A DNA stretch of 64,000 nt from Bacteroidota bacterium. Its GTDB lineage: Bacteria; Bacteroidota; Bacteroidia; Bacteroidales; FEN-979. The DNA lies in NCBI GenBank assembly GCA_026391775.1, contig JAPLDK010000076.1, positions 31,614 through 95,613 of the forward strand, given 5' to 3'. Every line of letters starts with the position of its first letter. Position 1 is the stretch's first letter. The notes under the pieces were generated by a model that was not told the DNA's origin, did no database searches, and worked only from the letters and a program-made list of their open reading frames with translations. Positions 54,946-63,713 of the stretch are shown piece after piece. The translations under genes and the position numbers were made by a program.

Positions 54946-56415
54946 TTACAAATCATGACCGCAATACGACAAATTGTAACTCTTATTGCAAAGCGGGAAA
55001 TCGGAGATCTCCTGGTTCCTTACAGCCAGCGTCAGCGCCATCCAGTTATGGAATGAAGGGTCTTTAACTTTGTAATTCATGATGTTTCCTTTTTCGTCGG
55101 TGACTGCGGATTGCATTATCTCTCCCCTCCAGCCTTCTGCCAGTGACAAGGCAAAGCTTGAAGCAGGCAGGGTTAATTCATAAACCGGATGTGCCGGCAT
55201 TCTTTCAAAGTCATGTCCACTAAGAAGGTTCCCGATCAGTTGAATGGATTTTTCAACTTCGAGTTTCCTGAGCATAGCTCTTGCCCAGGCATCTCCCTGG
55301 TGGAGGGTTACAGGCTCGTAAGTGGTTTTTCTGAAAGCCTGGAACGGATGGGACCAGCGGATATCACGTTTCACACCGCTGCTTCGTGCAGCCATCCCTA
55401 CAGCACCAATCATACCTGCCTGGTGCGGACTCACTTTTCCAATCCCCTCGAAACGGCTGAGGACACTTGGATTTGTGAATATCTCATGGGTGATCTGCCC
55501 GAATCTTTCTTCAACTTCCTTAAGGTTTGCAAGCAGAAGCAGAATGAAGTCCTTTTTCAGAGGATAATAGCTTCCACCGGTTCTTACAAGGCCTTTTCCA
55601 AAACGGTTGCCGCACCAAGACTGGGTTGTGTTGATCACGATGGTACGGAGGGCTTCATTGACAACCTGTCCGAACTGGTAGGCAATGTCGGTGCAAAGAG
55701 CGGCGGTATCGCCGATGTGAACTGCAATCCGCTCAAGTTCCAGGGCTATGATACGTTCACACTGCAGGGCAGGAGATGATATGATTCCCGCAAGGGTTTC
55801 CATGAGCTGGGAATGGGCGATGGAATGACCTACAGAAGTGTCGCCGGCAATACTTTCGGCAAGCACCGCACGCTGTATACCGGATGGCTTTTCCAGGAAC
55901 AGCTTCTCCACCCCCCTATGCTGAAATCCAAGCTGTATCTCCAGGTGCATGACCTTTTCGCCATTGCAGCTGAACCTGAAATACCCGGGTTCAATAATAC
56001 CCGCATGTATAGGACCCACCCCGACTTCGTGAACACCATCCCCTTCAATGGAATAAAAAGGATAATCCTCCACTACTCTTACAGGTTTAAGCCAGGGATG
56101 ACCTATGAATTGAATTCCGTACTGTTCCCAAATCTCGCGTTCATACATATGAAACAAAAAATGGGCTGCTGTGAGCGAAGGAAGTACCGGCAGGGGAGAG
56201 GTGTTCTGTTCATGGGAAAGCAGGACAATATTTTTTTCGTGGTCAGAGGCCATGCAGCAGAAAAACCTGAGCTTGCCATGCAAAGGTACAACATGGTAAG
56301 CAACACAATGACGGCTCTCATCCTTCATCAGATCAGCTATCGTATCCATGAACACGGTATAATCGAAGATGGGAATTTCGACCAGAGGAACGACTAAAGG
56401 ATTTTTCCCGATCAT
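54946..56415 (-). CDS. NuoC-NuoD fusion, HyfG-like large subunit without the Ni-Fe ligands
   Basis: 489 residues from the ATG at 56415, which overlaps the upstream stop by 4 bp (ATGA). An earlier ATG-equivalent would lie inside the previous gene. Residues 10-115 are NuoC-like (AHFLFHMYEREIWEQYGIQF, FIGHPWLKP). The rest is NuoD-like (HEVGVGPIHAGIIEPGYFRF, LEIQLGFQHRGVEK). Where hydrogenases have RxCGxC for Ni-Fe, this protein has SIAGDT, with Ala190 and Thr193. The C-terminus is DFPLCNKSYNLSYCGHDL, not the hydrogenase DPCxxC. The Ni-Fe centre cannot form. The protein resembles the Ehr group between hydrogenases and complex I. Confidence 0.9.
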   Translation of the reverse strand: MIGKNPLVVPLVEIPIFDYTVFMDTIADLMKDESRHCVAYHVVPLHGKLRFFCCMASDHEKNIVLLSHEQNTSPLPVLPSLTAAHFLFHMYEREIWEQYGIQFIGHPWLKPVRVVEDYPFYSIEGDGVHEVGVGPIHAGIIEPGYFRFSCNGEKVMHLEIQLGFQHRGVEKLFLEKPSGIQRAVLAESIAGDTSVGHSIAHSQLMETLAGIISSPALQCERIIALELERIAVHIGDTAALCTDIAYQFGQVVNEALRTIVINTTQSWCGNRFGKGLVRTGGSYYPLKKDFILLLLANLKEVEERFGQITHEIFTNPSVLSRFEGIGKVSPHQAGMIGAVGMAARSSGVKRDIRWSHPFQAFRKTTYEPVTLHQGDAWARAMLRKLEVEKSIQLIGNLLSGHDFERMPAHPVYELTLPASSFALSLAEGWRGEIMQSAVTDEKGNIMNYKVKDPSFHNWMALTLAVRNQEISDFPLCNKSYNLSYCGHDL

Positions 56416-57851
56416 TTCGGCAAGTTTTGAATAATGTCTTTGATCATATCCCTGAAAAATGCAGGCTGGGTAAAGCAAATCAGGATCACAAGCCCGAAAA
56501 GGACAAACTGTGAAACGGTCTGCCAGGGGTTTACCTTTTCATGCAGTTTGCCACTCTGGGTCCTGGGCTGGGAAAAGACGATATGCAGAACCCTTGTGAG
56601 CAGGGCATACAGAACATAACAAAGCAATAGTGCAGCAACCGCCATATAGAGGTAATTGCCATTTGCAATCATGGCTTTGAACATCAGCAGTTCCGAGATA
56701 AACATACCCGAAGGCGGGATTGCTGTAATACATAGTAAGCCCAGCAAAAGAGCCGTGGCGCCTGCCGGGTAGAGGCGCATATAATTGCCCGATTCATCCA
56801 GGTTATAAGTCCCCATGACTTTGTATGACTGCCCTATCTGGTAAAACAGGCCGGCTTTGGCAAAGGAATGAAGTACGATATGCAGTACGGCGGCATAATA
56901 ACCTATTCCACCCATCCCCAGGGCGATTGCCACAATCCCCATATTTTCAAGACTGGAATAAGCCAGCATACGCTTGTTGTGCTTGGCTTTAAGCATATAG
57001 CCGGCAGATATCAGCAGTGAAAGAAATCCTGAAAGCAGCAGCACATGGTTCATGAAGTGAAGGATGGGTGTAGCCGAGAACAGTGCATAAATACGGAAAA
57101 TGGCCAGAAACCCTACATTCATAAGGGTAGTGGATATGAACGCGCTGATAGGAGGAGGTGCTACTGTATGCGCATCCACTGTCACCGTATGCATGGGGAA
57201 GAGCCCCATTTTAGTGCTGTAACCCACAAGTACAAATACAAAGGCGATCTTCAGGTAAAGGGGATTAGCAAGGCGTGCAATCTCTGTGATGGATGAAAAC
57301 GAAAGATGCAGCAAACGGGCATCCCTTACGGTAAAACCCAGGAATAGTATACCGATATAAGCAAGGGCAATCCCTATGGAGCAGACAAATACATATTTCC
57401 AGGTGGCTTCCAATGCGATGGCAGTGCGGTCATGGTAAATAAGGGCTGAAACGGCAAGGGTAGTGGCTTCCACGAAAATCCAGACTGTAGTCATCCCATT
57501 GGCCAGGTAAGCGCCTGTCATGGCTGCGATCAGGGCAATCAGTGCGGCATGATAAATTGCATAGATCCTGGGGGGATCGTTACGAACATAAATAAACCCG
57601 TGGTATACGGTTGTGATGCTGAGAATCGAAAGCACCGACTGCAGCAGCAGGCCAAGGGTGTCGAAAGTAAAATAATCAAGGACAGTCTCCCCCCTGTGCG
57701 TCCAGCAGTATATAGTAAAAACAATGTGAACAATAACATACAATGAAGTAAGCGACCGGGCAAGGGCCTTCGAGTGTATCAATGCAACCAGCAGGCCCAT
57801 GATGAACGAAAGGACGAAAAAGAGGATAAATATACAGGCTGCCTCAGTCAT
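56412..57851 (-). CDS. hyfF: HyfF-like antiporter-type membrane subunit
   Basis: 479 residues with about 14 membrane helices. The NuoL/M/N (proton_antipo_M) core is visible: WIFVEATTLAVSALIYH, GYSTKMGLFPMHTVTVDAHT with conserved Lys and Pro, and AYSSLENMGIVAIALGMGG. HSFAKAGLFYQIGQSYK follows and fits the HyfF branch of hydrogenase-4-type complexes. Such subunits translocate protons or sodium when the peripheral arm turns over. It overlaps the HyfE-like gene by 8 bp at its start and the large subunit by 4 bp at its end. Confidence 0.9.
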   Translation of the reverse strand: MTEAACIFILFFVLSFIMGLLVALIHSKALARSLTSLYVIVHIVFTIYCWTHRGETVLDYFTFDTLGLLLQSVLSILSITTVYHGFIYVRNDPPRIYAIYHAALIALIAAMTGAYLANGMTTVWIFVEATTLAVSALIYHDRTAIALEATWKYVFVCSIGIALAYIGILFLGFTVRDARLLHLSFSSITEIARLANPLYLKIAFVFVLVGYSTKMGLFPMHTVTVDAHTVAPPPISAFISTTLMNVGFLAIFRIYALFSATPILHFMNHVLLLSGFLSLLISAGYMLKAKHNKRMLAYSSLENMGIVAIALGMGGIGYYAAVLHIVLHSFAKAGLFYQIGQSYKVMGTYNLDESGNYMRLYPAGATALLLGLLCITAIPPSGMFISELLMFKAMIANGNYLYMAVAALLLCYVLYALLTRVLHIVFSQPRTQSGKLHEKVNPWQTVSQFVLFGLVILICFTQPAFFRDMIKDIIQNLPK

Positions 57852-58461
57852 CTTTCAAAATCGTTAAATCATCAGTCTGCTGCCTTAGTCTCATCATGAA
57901 GATCCCAAGTATGAGCACGCTAACAAAGATATCCAGCAGTATACCAAGATTGATCAGCATAGGGATTTCGCTGCCTATGGCCAGTGACAGCAGGAGCACC
58001 GCATTTTCAATCACCAGGAACCCTACCAGGTGTGAAAAGATCTTCCTGTGAGAAATGATCAGGAACAGACCGGTATACACTGCAAAGAAAGAAACGATGA
58101 AGAACATCAGGTTATAGGGCGTGGTATTCATTGAAAAGGAGACCACGATGCTGAGCAATAGCCCGAGGGTGACTAAAAGCAGGGAATAGAATGAAGGCAG
58201 GGCTTTCTCGTGAACACGGGCTACCCCTGTTTTTCGGATAACGGTAAACAGCAGGTAAGGCACAACAATCACTTTGAAAAGCAGGGTTTCAATAGCCACA
58301 AACAGCACGGTAGCAAGAGTGATCCTGTCGAGCTGCAGAAACGAAAGCCCGAACAGCAGCAGCCCCTGCAGGCCCACAAGCCCCGCATAGATCCTGAACC
58401 TCTCGGTAACGCTTAGGTAGATCAGTGAGATCGCAAACACGATGATGAGCATCAGGGTCAT
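57844..58461 (-). CDS. hyfE: HyfE-like membrane subunit
   Basis: 205 residues with about seven membrane helices. The N-terminus is VFAISLIYLSVTERFRIYAG, with a long NuoK-related core (FSMNTTPYNLMFFIVSFFAV, FLVIENAVLLLSLAIGSEIP) and the conserved membrane Glu in the VIENAVL helix. This is the pattern of hydrogenase-4 component E. It starts 1 bp after the HyfC-like stop and ends with a charged tail (LRQQTDDLTILKDD). Confidence 0.85.
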   Translation of the reverse strand: MTLMLIIVFAISLIYLSVTERFRIYAGLVGLQGLLLFGLSFLQLDRITLATVLFVAIETLLFKVIVVPYLLFTVIRKTGVARVHEKALPSFYSLLLVTLGLLLSIVVSFSMNTTPYNLMFFIVSFFAVYTGLFLIISHRKIFSHLVGFLVIENAVLLLSLAIGSEIPMLINLGILLDIFVSVLILGIFMMRLRQQTDDLTILKDD

Positions 58462-58462
58462 T

Positions 58463-59377
58463 TCAGCGGAGGAGGTTACGGGTTAATAAAAGCACGACGA
58501 TAAAGGCGATCAGGGCAATGGAGCTCAGGGTGACGATGAACTGGGGATTTTTAGCCAGTTTTTTCCTGGCGCGGAATGATTCCATGAGTCCGATAGCAGC
58601 AGCAAACCCGGCTTGGACAAGGAAGAAAAGCAGCACATTCGCAGCAAACCATCCGCCGTTTACAGGTAAAATAAGATTGGCAATGAGACCACCGTACAGC
58701 ACAAATTTCAGGTTGGTGCCGGTCTGAATAAGGGCAAGGTCCACCCCGCTGTAATCGAGTATCATCACCTCGTGGACCATAGTGAGTTCGAGATGCGTTT
58801 TCGGGTCATCCACGGGCATACGGCTGTTTTCTATCATGGCGATCTGCACCAGTAAGTAAATTGCAATTGCGCCCGTGATCAGGGAAAATTCACCTGCAAA
58901 CTGGAAGTGGGAGAAGATTTCCTGCATTGAAAGATGTCCCGAGAGTAGTACCAGCGTTCCAAAAAGAATGAAAAAGGCAGGCTCGGTGAGCATGGAATAC
59001 AGGGCTTTGCGGTTGGCGCCCATGCCTTCAAAGCTGCTTCCGGTATCGAGTGCCCCAAGGATAAACATGAATTTGCCCAGAGCGAGCAGATAGGCAAACA
59101 GGATAAAATCGACTTCAAATCCAAGAAGTGACGGCATTCCCGGGAAAGGCAGCAGCAAAAGTGCACAACAGATCGTGGCAAGGTAAACGGCCGGGGCCAA
59201 CCTGAAAATGAAACTGGTTGTGGTGCTGAACACGCTGCTTTTCCTGAACAGCAGGATGATATTCTTCCAGGGCTGAAGTATCCCAGGGCCTTTACGGCCG
59301 CTGGCAATGCTTTTCACCCTCAGGATGATTCCAGGGAAAAAGATCACGGATACTATGGCCAGCAGAGCTCCTGTCAT
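58463..59377 (-). CDS. hyfC: HyfC/HycD-like membrane subunit (NuoH homologue)
   Basis: 304 residues with about eight helices. The N-terminal loop RVKSIASGRKGPGILQPWKN matches the ARxxxRxGPxxLQP block that contacts the peripheral arm. The middle block ALDTGSSFEGMGANRKALYS is the NuoH/HycD D-G-FxGMGxxRE loop. It forms the membrane foot of the complex, linking the NuoB/NuoD-like subunits to the antiporter subunits. It overlaps the HyfB-like gene by 4 bp. Confidence 0.9.
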   Translation of the reverse strand: MTGALLAIVSVIFFPGIILRVKSIASGRKGPGILQPWKNIILLFRKSSVFSTTTSFIFRLAPAVYLATICCALLLLPFPGMPSLLGFEVDFILFAYLLALGKFMFILGALDTGSSFEGMGANRKALYSMLTEPAFFILFGTLVLLSGHLSMQEIFSHFQFAGEFSLITGAIAIYLLVQIAMIENSRMPVDDPKTHLELTMVHEVMILDYSGVDLALIQTGTNLKFVLYGGLIANLILPVNGGWFAANVLLFFLVQAGFAAAIGLMESFRARKKLAKNPQFIVTLSSIALIAFIVVLLLTRNLLR

Positions 59378-61398
59378 ATGAGTTTTAAATATAAAAGCAC
59401 AAAGATCACCAGTATAAAAATGAAGGCGTATAACACGTAATGCCTGATATTCCCGGTTTGCAGGCGGGCCAGTTTTTTCAGTACAAGCATGGTAAAGTCA
59501 GTCGCCTTATTCAGTGCCGAATGGACAATATCGGACGGATGCATATTAAAGGATCTTTTTGATGGAAAAATTTCATCCTCACGAATGGAGCGATATTCCT
59601 CCTTTGACTGAAGAACAGGTTGAGCAATCTCTATAAAATTATCAGCAAAAGATGTACCGGTATACTGTTGACGTGAATTTGTGTTGAGGGACCCACATCC
59701 CCAGGTCGGCCCGTATTCCACCTTTCTTGATTTAAGGAGCAAATACCTGATAATCATCAATAAGGACACAAGTATGATCAGAAAAAGGCTTATCAGGGAG
59801 ATCTTTGTAAAAATTCCTGTAAGGGATATTAATACAGGAAGAGGTGACAGATGAAACTCAACTGAGATAAGATTGATCAAAGGATTCAGAAAGATCATTG
59901 GCAGCAAGCCGATCAACAGTATCATGCCGGCGATAAGATATTGGGGGAAAAGCATCCCTGAGCTAACTTCAGCCACACCATCCTGGGTTTCTTTACGTGG
60001 GCTTCCTAAAAAGACCACTCCAAAAGCTTTGGTAAAACAGAAAACGGCCAATCCTCCGATGAGTGTAAGCGCAATCAGTGCCAGAAGCAGGGTGATAGAC
60101 TGATAGACGCTGCCGGTGGATAAACCATTAAACAGCCCAAGATAAATAAGAACTTCAGAAATGAAACCGTTGAGTGGGGGCAAGCCGCAAATGGCAAATG
60201 CCCCAAACAGGAAAAGTATACTTGTCCTGGGCATTTTATGTATAACCCCACCAAGCTGGTCCAGATTTCCGGTGTGAAAAATTTTATAAACTGAACCAGA
60301 GCTGAAAAACAACAATGACTTGAACAAGGAATGATTCAGTACATGCAGCAAGCCACCCGAAAAACCCAGCAGGACCAGAATAGGGTTATGCAGTGCAAGC
60401 CCCATCGTTCCCAATCCAAGTCCCATTCCGATAATCCCGATATTTTCTATGCTATGGTAAGCCAATAATTTTTTAAGATCATGCTGTGTAATTGCCAGCA
60501 TCACACCCATTAATCCTGAGATGGCTGATACTACTAAGATGATCCAGCCAATAAGAAACAGATCTGATTGAACAGAGAAAAGAACCCGGACAATTCCGTA
60601 AATACCCATTTTGATCATCACCCCCGACATTACCCCCGAAACATGCGAAGGGGCGGCAGGATGTGCATCGGGGAGCCAGGTGTGAAAAGGCATGAATCCT
60701 GCCTTAACAGCAAAACCTGCAAAGAACAACAGGAAGAGGCCAATATTCGAATGATTTGCAAAATATGCGGGCAATGCGTCAAAACTCATCTGCCCAGTCC
60801 CTGATTCTGTTATCAGGAAGGCAAACAACAGCAGTACAAATCCGATATGCATCTGGACGAGGTAATTGACTGCGGTTTTCAATGTTGCCCGCTTTTCAGC
60901 TTCAAACAGGATCAGCATGAAAGAAGAAACCGCCATCAGTTCCCAGGCGATCAGGAATGGAAGCCCGTCGCGAAGTGTAAGCACCGCCAGCATGGAAAAG
61001 TGAAGCCAGGTGTAGCTGAAGTAATGAAGTGCAAACTGGGCAGGATTCTTAGTGTTCTCATAGGCTTTGAGATAGCCCCTGGAATAGAGTATTCCGGTAA
61101 GTACTGTGAAATTAGTGATCAGGATAAAAAATGAACTTAATTTATCAATGGTGAAATGGAGTTCTCCCAGATACCCTTTGAAAATCCAATTTGTAGAAGT
61201 AAGGCTTGCCGCAAATGCCGATTCCGGCCTGAGGTCAGTGGCGGAGAATGGTGCAAGAAGCTGGATTGCAGCCGGGATGGAAGTGACACAAATAATAAAC
61301 AGGGTAAGTGCAAGGGTAAAATAAAAACGCACTTTCCCGGGAAGTACCAGGATAAGAAAAGAACATAAGACCGCAGCAGGAATAAAAAATTGCTCCAT
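59374..61398 (-). CDS. hyfB: HyfB-like antiporter-type membrane subunit, first gene of the operon
   Basis: 674 residues with about 16 helices. The antiporter core includes YFSYTWLHFSMLAVLTLRDG, GFAVKAGFMPFHTWLPDAHP (Lys and the HTWLPDAHP signature), LLAYHSIENIGIIGMGLGLG, and LNHSLFKSLLFFSSGSVY. After the core comes a C-terminal extension of about 130 residues with a loop YGPTWGCGSLNTNSRQQYTG, as in HyfB/HycC. It is the first gene, transcribed from a -7 box directly upstream. The five further genes follow with overlaps or gaps of at most 34 bp. Confidence 0.93.
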   Translation of the reverse strand: MEQFFIPAAVLCSFLILVLPGKVRFYFTLALTLFIICVTSIPAAIQLLAPFSATDLRPESAFAASLTSTNWIFKGYLGELHFTIDKLSSFFILITNFTVLTGILYSRGYLKAYENTKNPAQFALHYFSYTWLHFSMLAVLTLRDGLPFLIAWELMAVSSFMLILFEAEKRATLKTAVNYLVQMHIGFVLLLFAFLITESGTGQMSFDALPAYFANHSNIGLFLLFFAGFAVKAGFMPFHTWLPDAHPAAPSHVSGVMSGVMIKMGIYGIVRVLFSVQSDLFLIGWIILVVSAISGLMGVMLAITQHDLKKLLAYHSIENIGIIGMGLGLGTMGLALHNPILVLLGFSGGLLHVLNHSLFKSLLFFSSGSVYKIFHTGNLDQLGGVIHKMPRTSILFLFGAFAICGLPPLNGFISEVLIYLGLFNGLSTGSVYQSITLLLALIALTLIGGLAVFCFTKAFGVVFLGSPRKETQDGVAEVSSGMLFPQYLIAGMILLIGLLPMIFLNPLINLISVEFHLSPLPVLISLTGIFTKISLISLFLIILVSLLMIIRYLLLKSRKVEYGPTWGCGSLNTNSRQQYTGTSFADNFIEIAQPVLQSKEEYRSIREDEIFPSKRSFNMHPSDIVHSALNKATDFTMLVLKKLARLQTGNIRHYVLYAFIFILVIFVLLYLKLI

Positions 61399-61406
61399 AT
61401 CATTTG

Positions 61407-61414
61407 CAAAGTTA
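61407..61414 (-). promoter_or_regulatory. -7 promoter box of the Hyf-like operon
   Basis: The reverse strand reads TAACTTTG, matching TAnnTTTG. The ATG at 61398 lies about 9 bp after it, so the transcript would have almost no leader. The expected -33 region falls at the 16-bp palindrome (61431-61446). Confidence 0.5.
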
Positions 61415-61430
61415 GGGGAAACCTTGGTTC

Positions 61431-61446
61431 TGAAAATTAATTTTCA
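61431..61446. promoter_or_regulatory. 16-bp perfect palindrome between divergent genes, candidate operator
   Basis: TGAAAATTAATTTTCA equals its own reverse complement. It lies between two divergent -7 boxes (61407-61414 minus, 61477-61484 plus) and overlaps the -33 position of the Hyf-like operon promoter. It fits a binding site for a dimeric regulator, though palindromes rich in A and T also arise by chance. Confidence 0.45.
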
Positions 61447-61476
61447 TACGTATAAAGATTTTTCTTATTTTCTTCG

Positions 61477-61484
61477 TATATTTG
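61477..61484 (+). promoter_or_regulatory. -7 promoter box of the type IX secreted protein gene
   Basis: TATATTTG matches TAnnTTTG. It overlaps an upstream in-frame start at 61482, which supports translation from the ATG at 61533. Confidence 0.5.
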
Positions 61485-61532
61485 TCAGTAAGCCTTTTTC
61501 TTTTCAGATCTGTGATCCGGTTTGAATGTAAT

Positions 61533-63236
61533 ATGAACTGTATTTCATTCGTCATTTGCAGCCTGTTAATCACCAACCTCCATGCATATAGAACGAATGA
61601 CGGAAACTTAAGTCATGACAACATTCTCACAGCCAGCCCCGTTAAAGTCGCTTTAAGCTACGACCATCCACTCCCATTCTACGAACCTTGGGATTCGGGG
61701 ACGTTCATTTTCAACGATTGGCATCATACCGGTAACTGGCATGTTAACGTCGCAACCGGTAATCCTGCCCCCTGTGCGGATTTCCCGGGGCAGCCTGCAC
61801 TGACCAACTATTCCGATACGCTGCTGAGCCCGATAATCAATGCAGATCCATACACCTGTTCCAAGATTTATCTCGATTACGATTTTAAACTGAATGATCG
61901 TAATCCTACAGGAAATGAGTATCTTACTGTTGAAGAATTTGCCGGGGGTTTTTACAAGAAAATTGCTGAATACAAGAATGAAAGCAGTGTAAACTGGACC
62001 AGCGAACATATCGAACTGAAATACACAATCGGCAAGACTTTCAGGATACTGTTCAGGTCCCATGGTACCAACTCAACCGATATTTTTCATTGGTTTGTTG
62101 ACAATATCCATGCTTATGCCAATTGCAAAGCTCCAAGAAGTTTGATTTATATTATACATCATAACGCTATAAACCTTTCATGGTCAGCCCCGAATTGCGA
62201 CGGTTCGGTCCCGTTCCAGATCTGTTATGATGACGATTCCTTTGAAAATGGTATTGCCAATCCTCCGGGATACACATACTCGTTTGGTAATATGTTTGTA
62301 CTCACACCGGGTTTAAGCGGACACCTGACTTCATTTGACTGCTTCTTCTACGAAAGCGGTTCCAGTGGCCCTCTCAACCTTACAATGGATGTTTATAACG
62401 AAACCTACAACCTGATCGGCTCCTCTGATCCGTTCTTACAGGGCAATAATATATGGCAGAATATTGAAGTTCCTTCAATTCCTTTCAACGGTACCTTTTA
62501 CGGAATGGTCAATGAAAACGGTACCACTACACGTCCGAACTGGTTAGGTTTAGATGTGGATGGACCTCAGGCATCTCTTGATTATGCTATGTACTATGAC
62601 GGTACCGGCGGCTGGGGTACTATCAACAGTATCGCAGGTACAGGCCCCGGTGTATATCTCCAAAGAGCCAATGGTTTTATATCAGATAAGACCGGCAAGG
62701 CTTTCACCATTGCCCCTGGTCAGGATCCGTACACCAATAATTCCGCCGGCGGTTCATTACAGGGGTATAATGTATACCGGACCGATTCAACTGCCCAACC
62801 TTCAACTTTCCAAAAGCTGAACACAAGCCTGGTGACCACTACAACCTACACAAACTATATGAATATTAGGGCATGTGGATGGTACAAATACTACATTACA
62901 TCCGTCTTCAACGACACAACTGACAACACCTTCCTTTGCGAATCAACAGGCAGCGATACAATTAATGTATTTTGGCCGTGGGGCATTGAAAAATTTGAAA
63001 GCACGAAGATCACAGTGTTCCCAAACCCCGCCACCAATGATATAAACGTGAAATGCTATTACACGATCATCTCGGTAGAAGTAATGGATTATACCGGCCG
63101 AATTGTTTACAGCAATCCGAACGTTCAGGGAAAGTCCACTAATTTCAACGTTTCGGCACTGAATGCTGGAATTTACATTCTTAAGGCTGCCACGGGTCAG
63201 GGCACAAGTTCAGTGAAGATCACGGTTACGCACTGA
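61533..63236 (+). CDS. Type IX secretion protein with adhesin-like domains and C-terminal Por sorting signal
   Basis: 567 residues from the ATG at 61533, with a signal peptide (CISFVICSLLITNLHA). The N-terminal part (about 45-205), with FNDWHHTGNWHVNVATGNPA and FHWFVDNIHAYANC, resembles the cleaved-adhesin/MAM-type jelly roll. A fibronectin-like strand (ALNLSWSAPNCDGSV-type) and a second jelly-roll region (about 230-420) follow. The C-terminal 80 residues are a type A sorting domain: FPNPATNDINVKCYYT, VEVMDYTGRIVYS, NVSALNAGIYILKAATGQG and a final KITVTH. The protein is exported across the outer membrane by type IX secretion and is attached to or released from the surface. Its ligand is unknown. 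Confidence 0.88.
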   Translation: MNCISFVICSLLITNLHAYRTNDGNLSHDNILTASPVKVALSYDHPLPFYEPWDSGTFIFNDWHHTGNWHVNVATGNPAPCADFPGQPALTNYSDTLLSPIINADPYTCSKIYLDYDFKLNDRNPTGNEYLTVEEFAGGFYKKIAEYKNESSVNWTSEHIELKYTIGKTFRILFRSHGTNSTDIFHWFVDNIHAYANCKAPRSLIYIIHHNAINLSWSAPNCDGSVPFQICYDDDSFENGIANPPGYTYSFGNMFVLTPGLSGHLTSFDCFFYESGSSGPLNLTMDVYNETYNLIGSSDPFLQGNNIWQNIEVPSIPFNGTFYGMVNENGTTTRPNWLGLDVDGPQASLDYAMYYDGTGGWGTINSIAGTGPGVYLQRANGFISDKTGKAFTIAPGQDPYTNNSAGGSLQGYNVYRTDSTAQPSTFQKLNTSLVTTTTYTNYMNIRACGWYKYYITSVFNDTTDNTFLCESTGSDTINVFWPWGIEKFESTKITVFPNPATNDINVKCYYTIISVEVMDYTGRIVYSNPNVQGKSTNFNVSALNAGIYILKAATGQGTSSVKITVTH

Positions 63237-63252
63237 TGTGTAATCGGAAATT

Positions 63253-63289
63253 AAAAAAGGGCGATATTTATTCAATACCAGCCCTTTTT
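63253..63289. terminator. Bidirectional terminator between the secreted-protein gene and tRNA-Arg
   Basis: AAAAAGGGC (63254-63262) pairs with GCCCTTTTT (63281-63289) around an 18-base loop. The flanking A run and T run give U tracts in both directions, ending the plus-strand gene and the minus-strand tRNA. Confidence 0.7.
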
Positions 63290-63300
63290 GTATTTCTCAG

Positions 63301-63372
63301 TAGCCCCGGCAGGAATCGAACCTGCATCTAAAGTTTAGGAAACTTCCATTCTATCCATTGAACTACGGGGCC
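63301..63372 (-). tRNA. tRNA-Arg (anticodon CCT)
   Basis: On the reverse strand the acceptor GGCCCCG (63372-63366) pairs with CGGGGCT, with a G-T end pair, and discriminator A at 63301. The anticodon stem GAAGT/ACTTT encloses loop TTCCTAA, so the anticodon is CCT. The T arm has GGTTCGATTCC. CCA is not encoded. Confidence 0.93.
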
Positions 63373-63382
63373 AACGGGGCGG

Positions 63383-63390
63383 CAAAGGTA
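63383..63390 (-). promoter_or_regulatory. -7 promoter box of tRNA-Arg
   Basis: The reverse strand reads TACCTTTG, the same octamer as at the other tRNA of the window. It is 11 bp upstream of the mature tRNA 5' end. No clear -33 element is visible. Confidence 0.5.
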
Positions 63391-63434
63391 TAAAAAATTT
63401 GAAGAAATTTTACGATCATCACACCATCACATTA

Positions 63435-63698
63435 TTACTGTGCCCAGCGCTCCAGCTTGGGGATATGCGATGAAAAGAACCATCGCTTGATGGGGCCGTA
63501 GCCCATTTCTTTGAGTTTTCCCCTCACTAGGCATACCATCTGCTTCACATCTGTGAAATTGTCCTTGAAGGCACCCTTCTCATAGCAATGGCTGCAATAC
63601 TTTGTGGTTTTTGATCCGTCCTGGTTCGTGCCGCCACCCAGTTCGTCTTTTTCCATTGGCATGCCGCAACTCTGGCAGAATTTGTCAAACTTTCCCAT
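63435..63698 (-). CDS. Small zinc-ribbon protein
   Basis: 87 residues. The N-terminal CQSCGMPM and the later KYCSHCYEKG give two CxxC pairs about 27 residues apart, forming the zf-ribbon (PF12674-type) module. The rest is helical (VKQMVCLVRGKLKEMGYGPI) with a basic, aromatic C-terminus (KRWFFSSHIPKLERW). The family is widespread and of unknown role, often a single-domain protein. It lies 15 bp downstream of metG on the same strand. Confidence 0.8.
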   Translation of the reverse strand: MGKFDKFCQSCGMPMEKDELGGGTNQDGSKTTKYCSHCYEKGAFKDNFTDVKQMVCLVRGKLKEMGYGPIKRWFFSSHIPKLERWAQ

Positions 63699-63713
63699 AG
63701 CTAATATGTTTGA

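Noticed and set aside
54153..61398. Functional [NiFe] hydrogenase or formate hydrogenlyase
   Set aside because: Gene order fits, but the first CxxC of the large subunit and all N2 cysteines of the small subunit are replaced, so a Ni-Fe site with its electron path cannot form.
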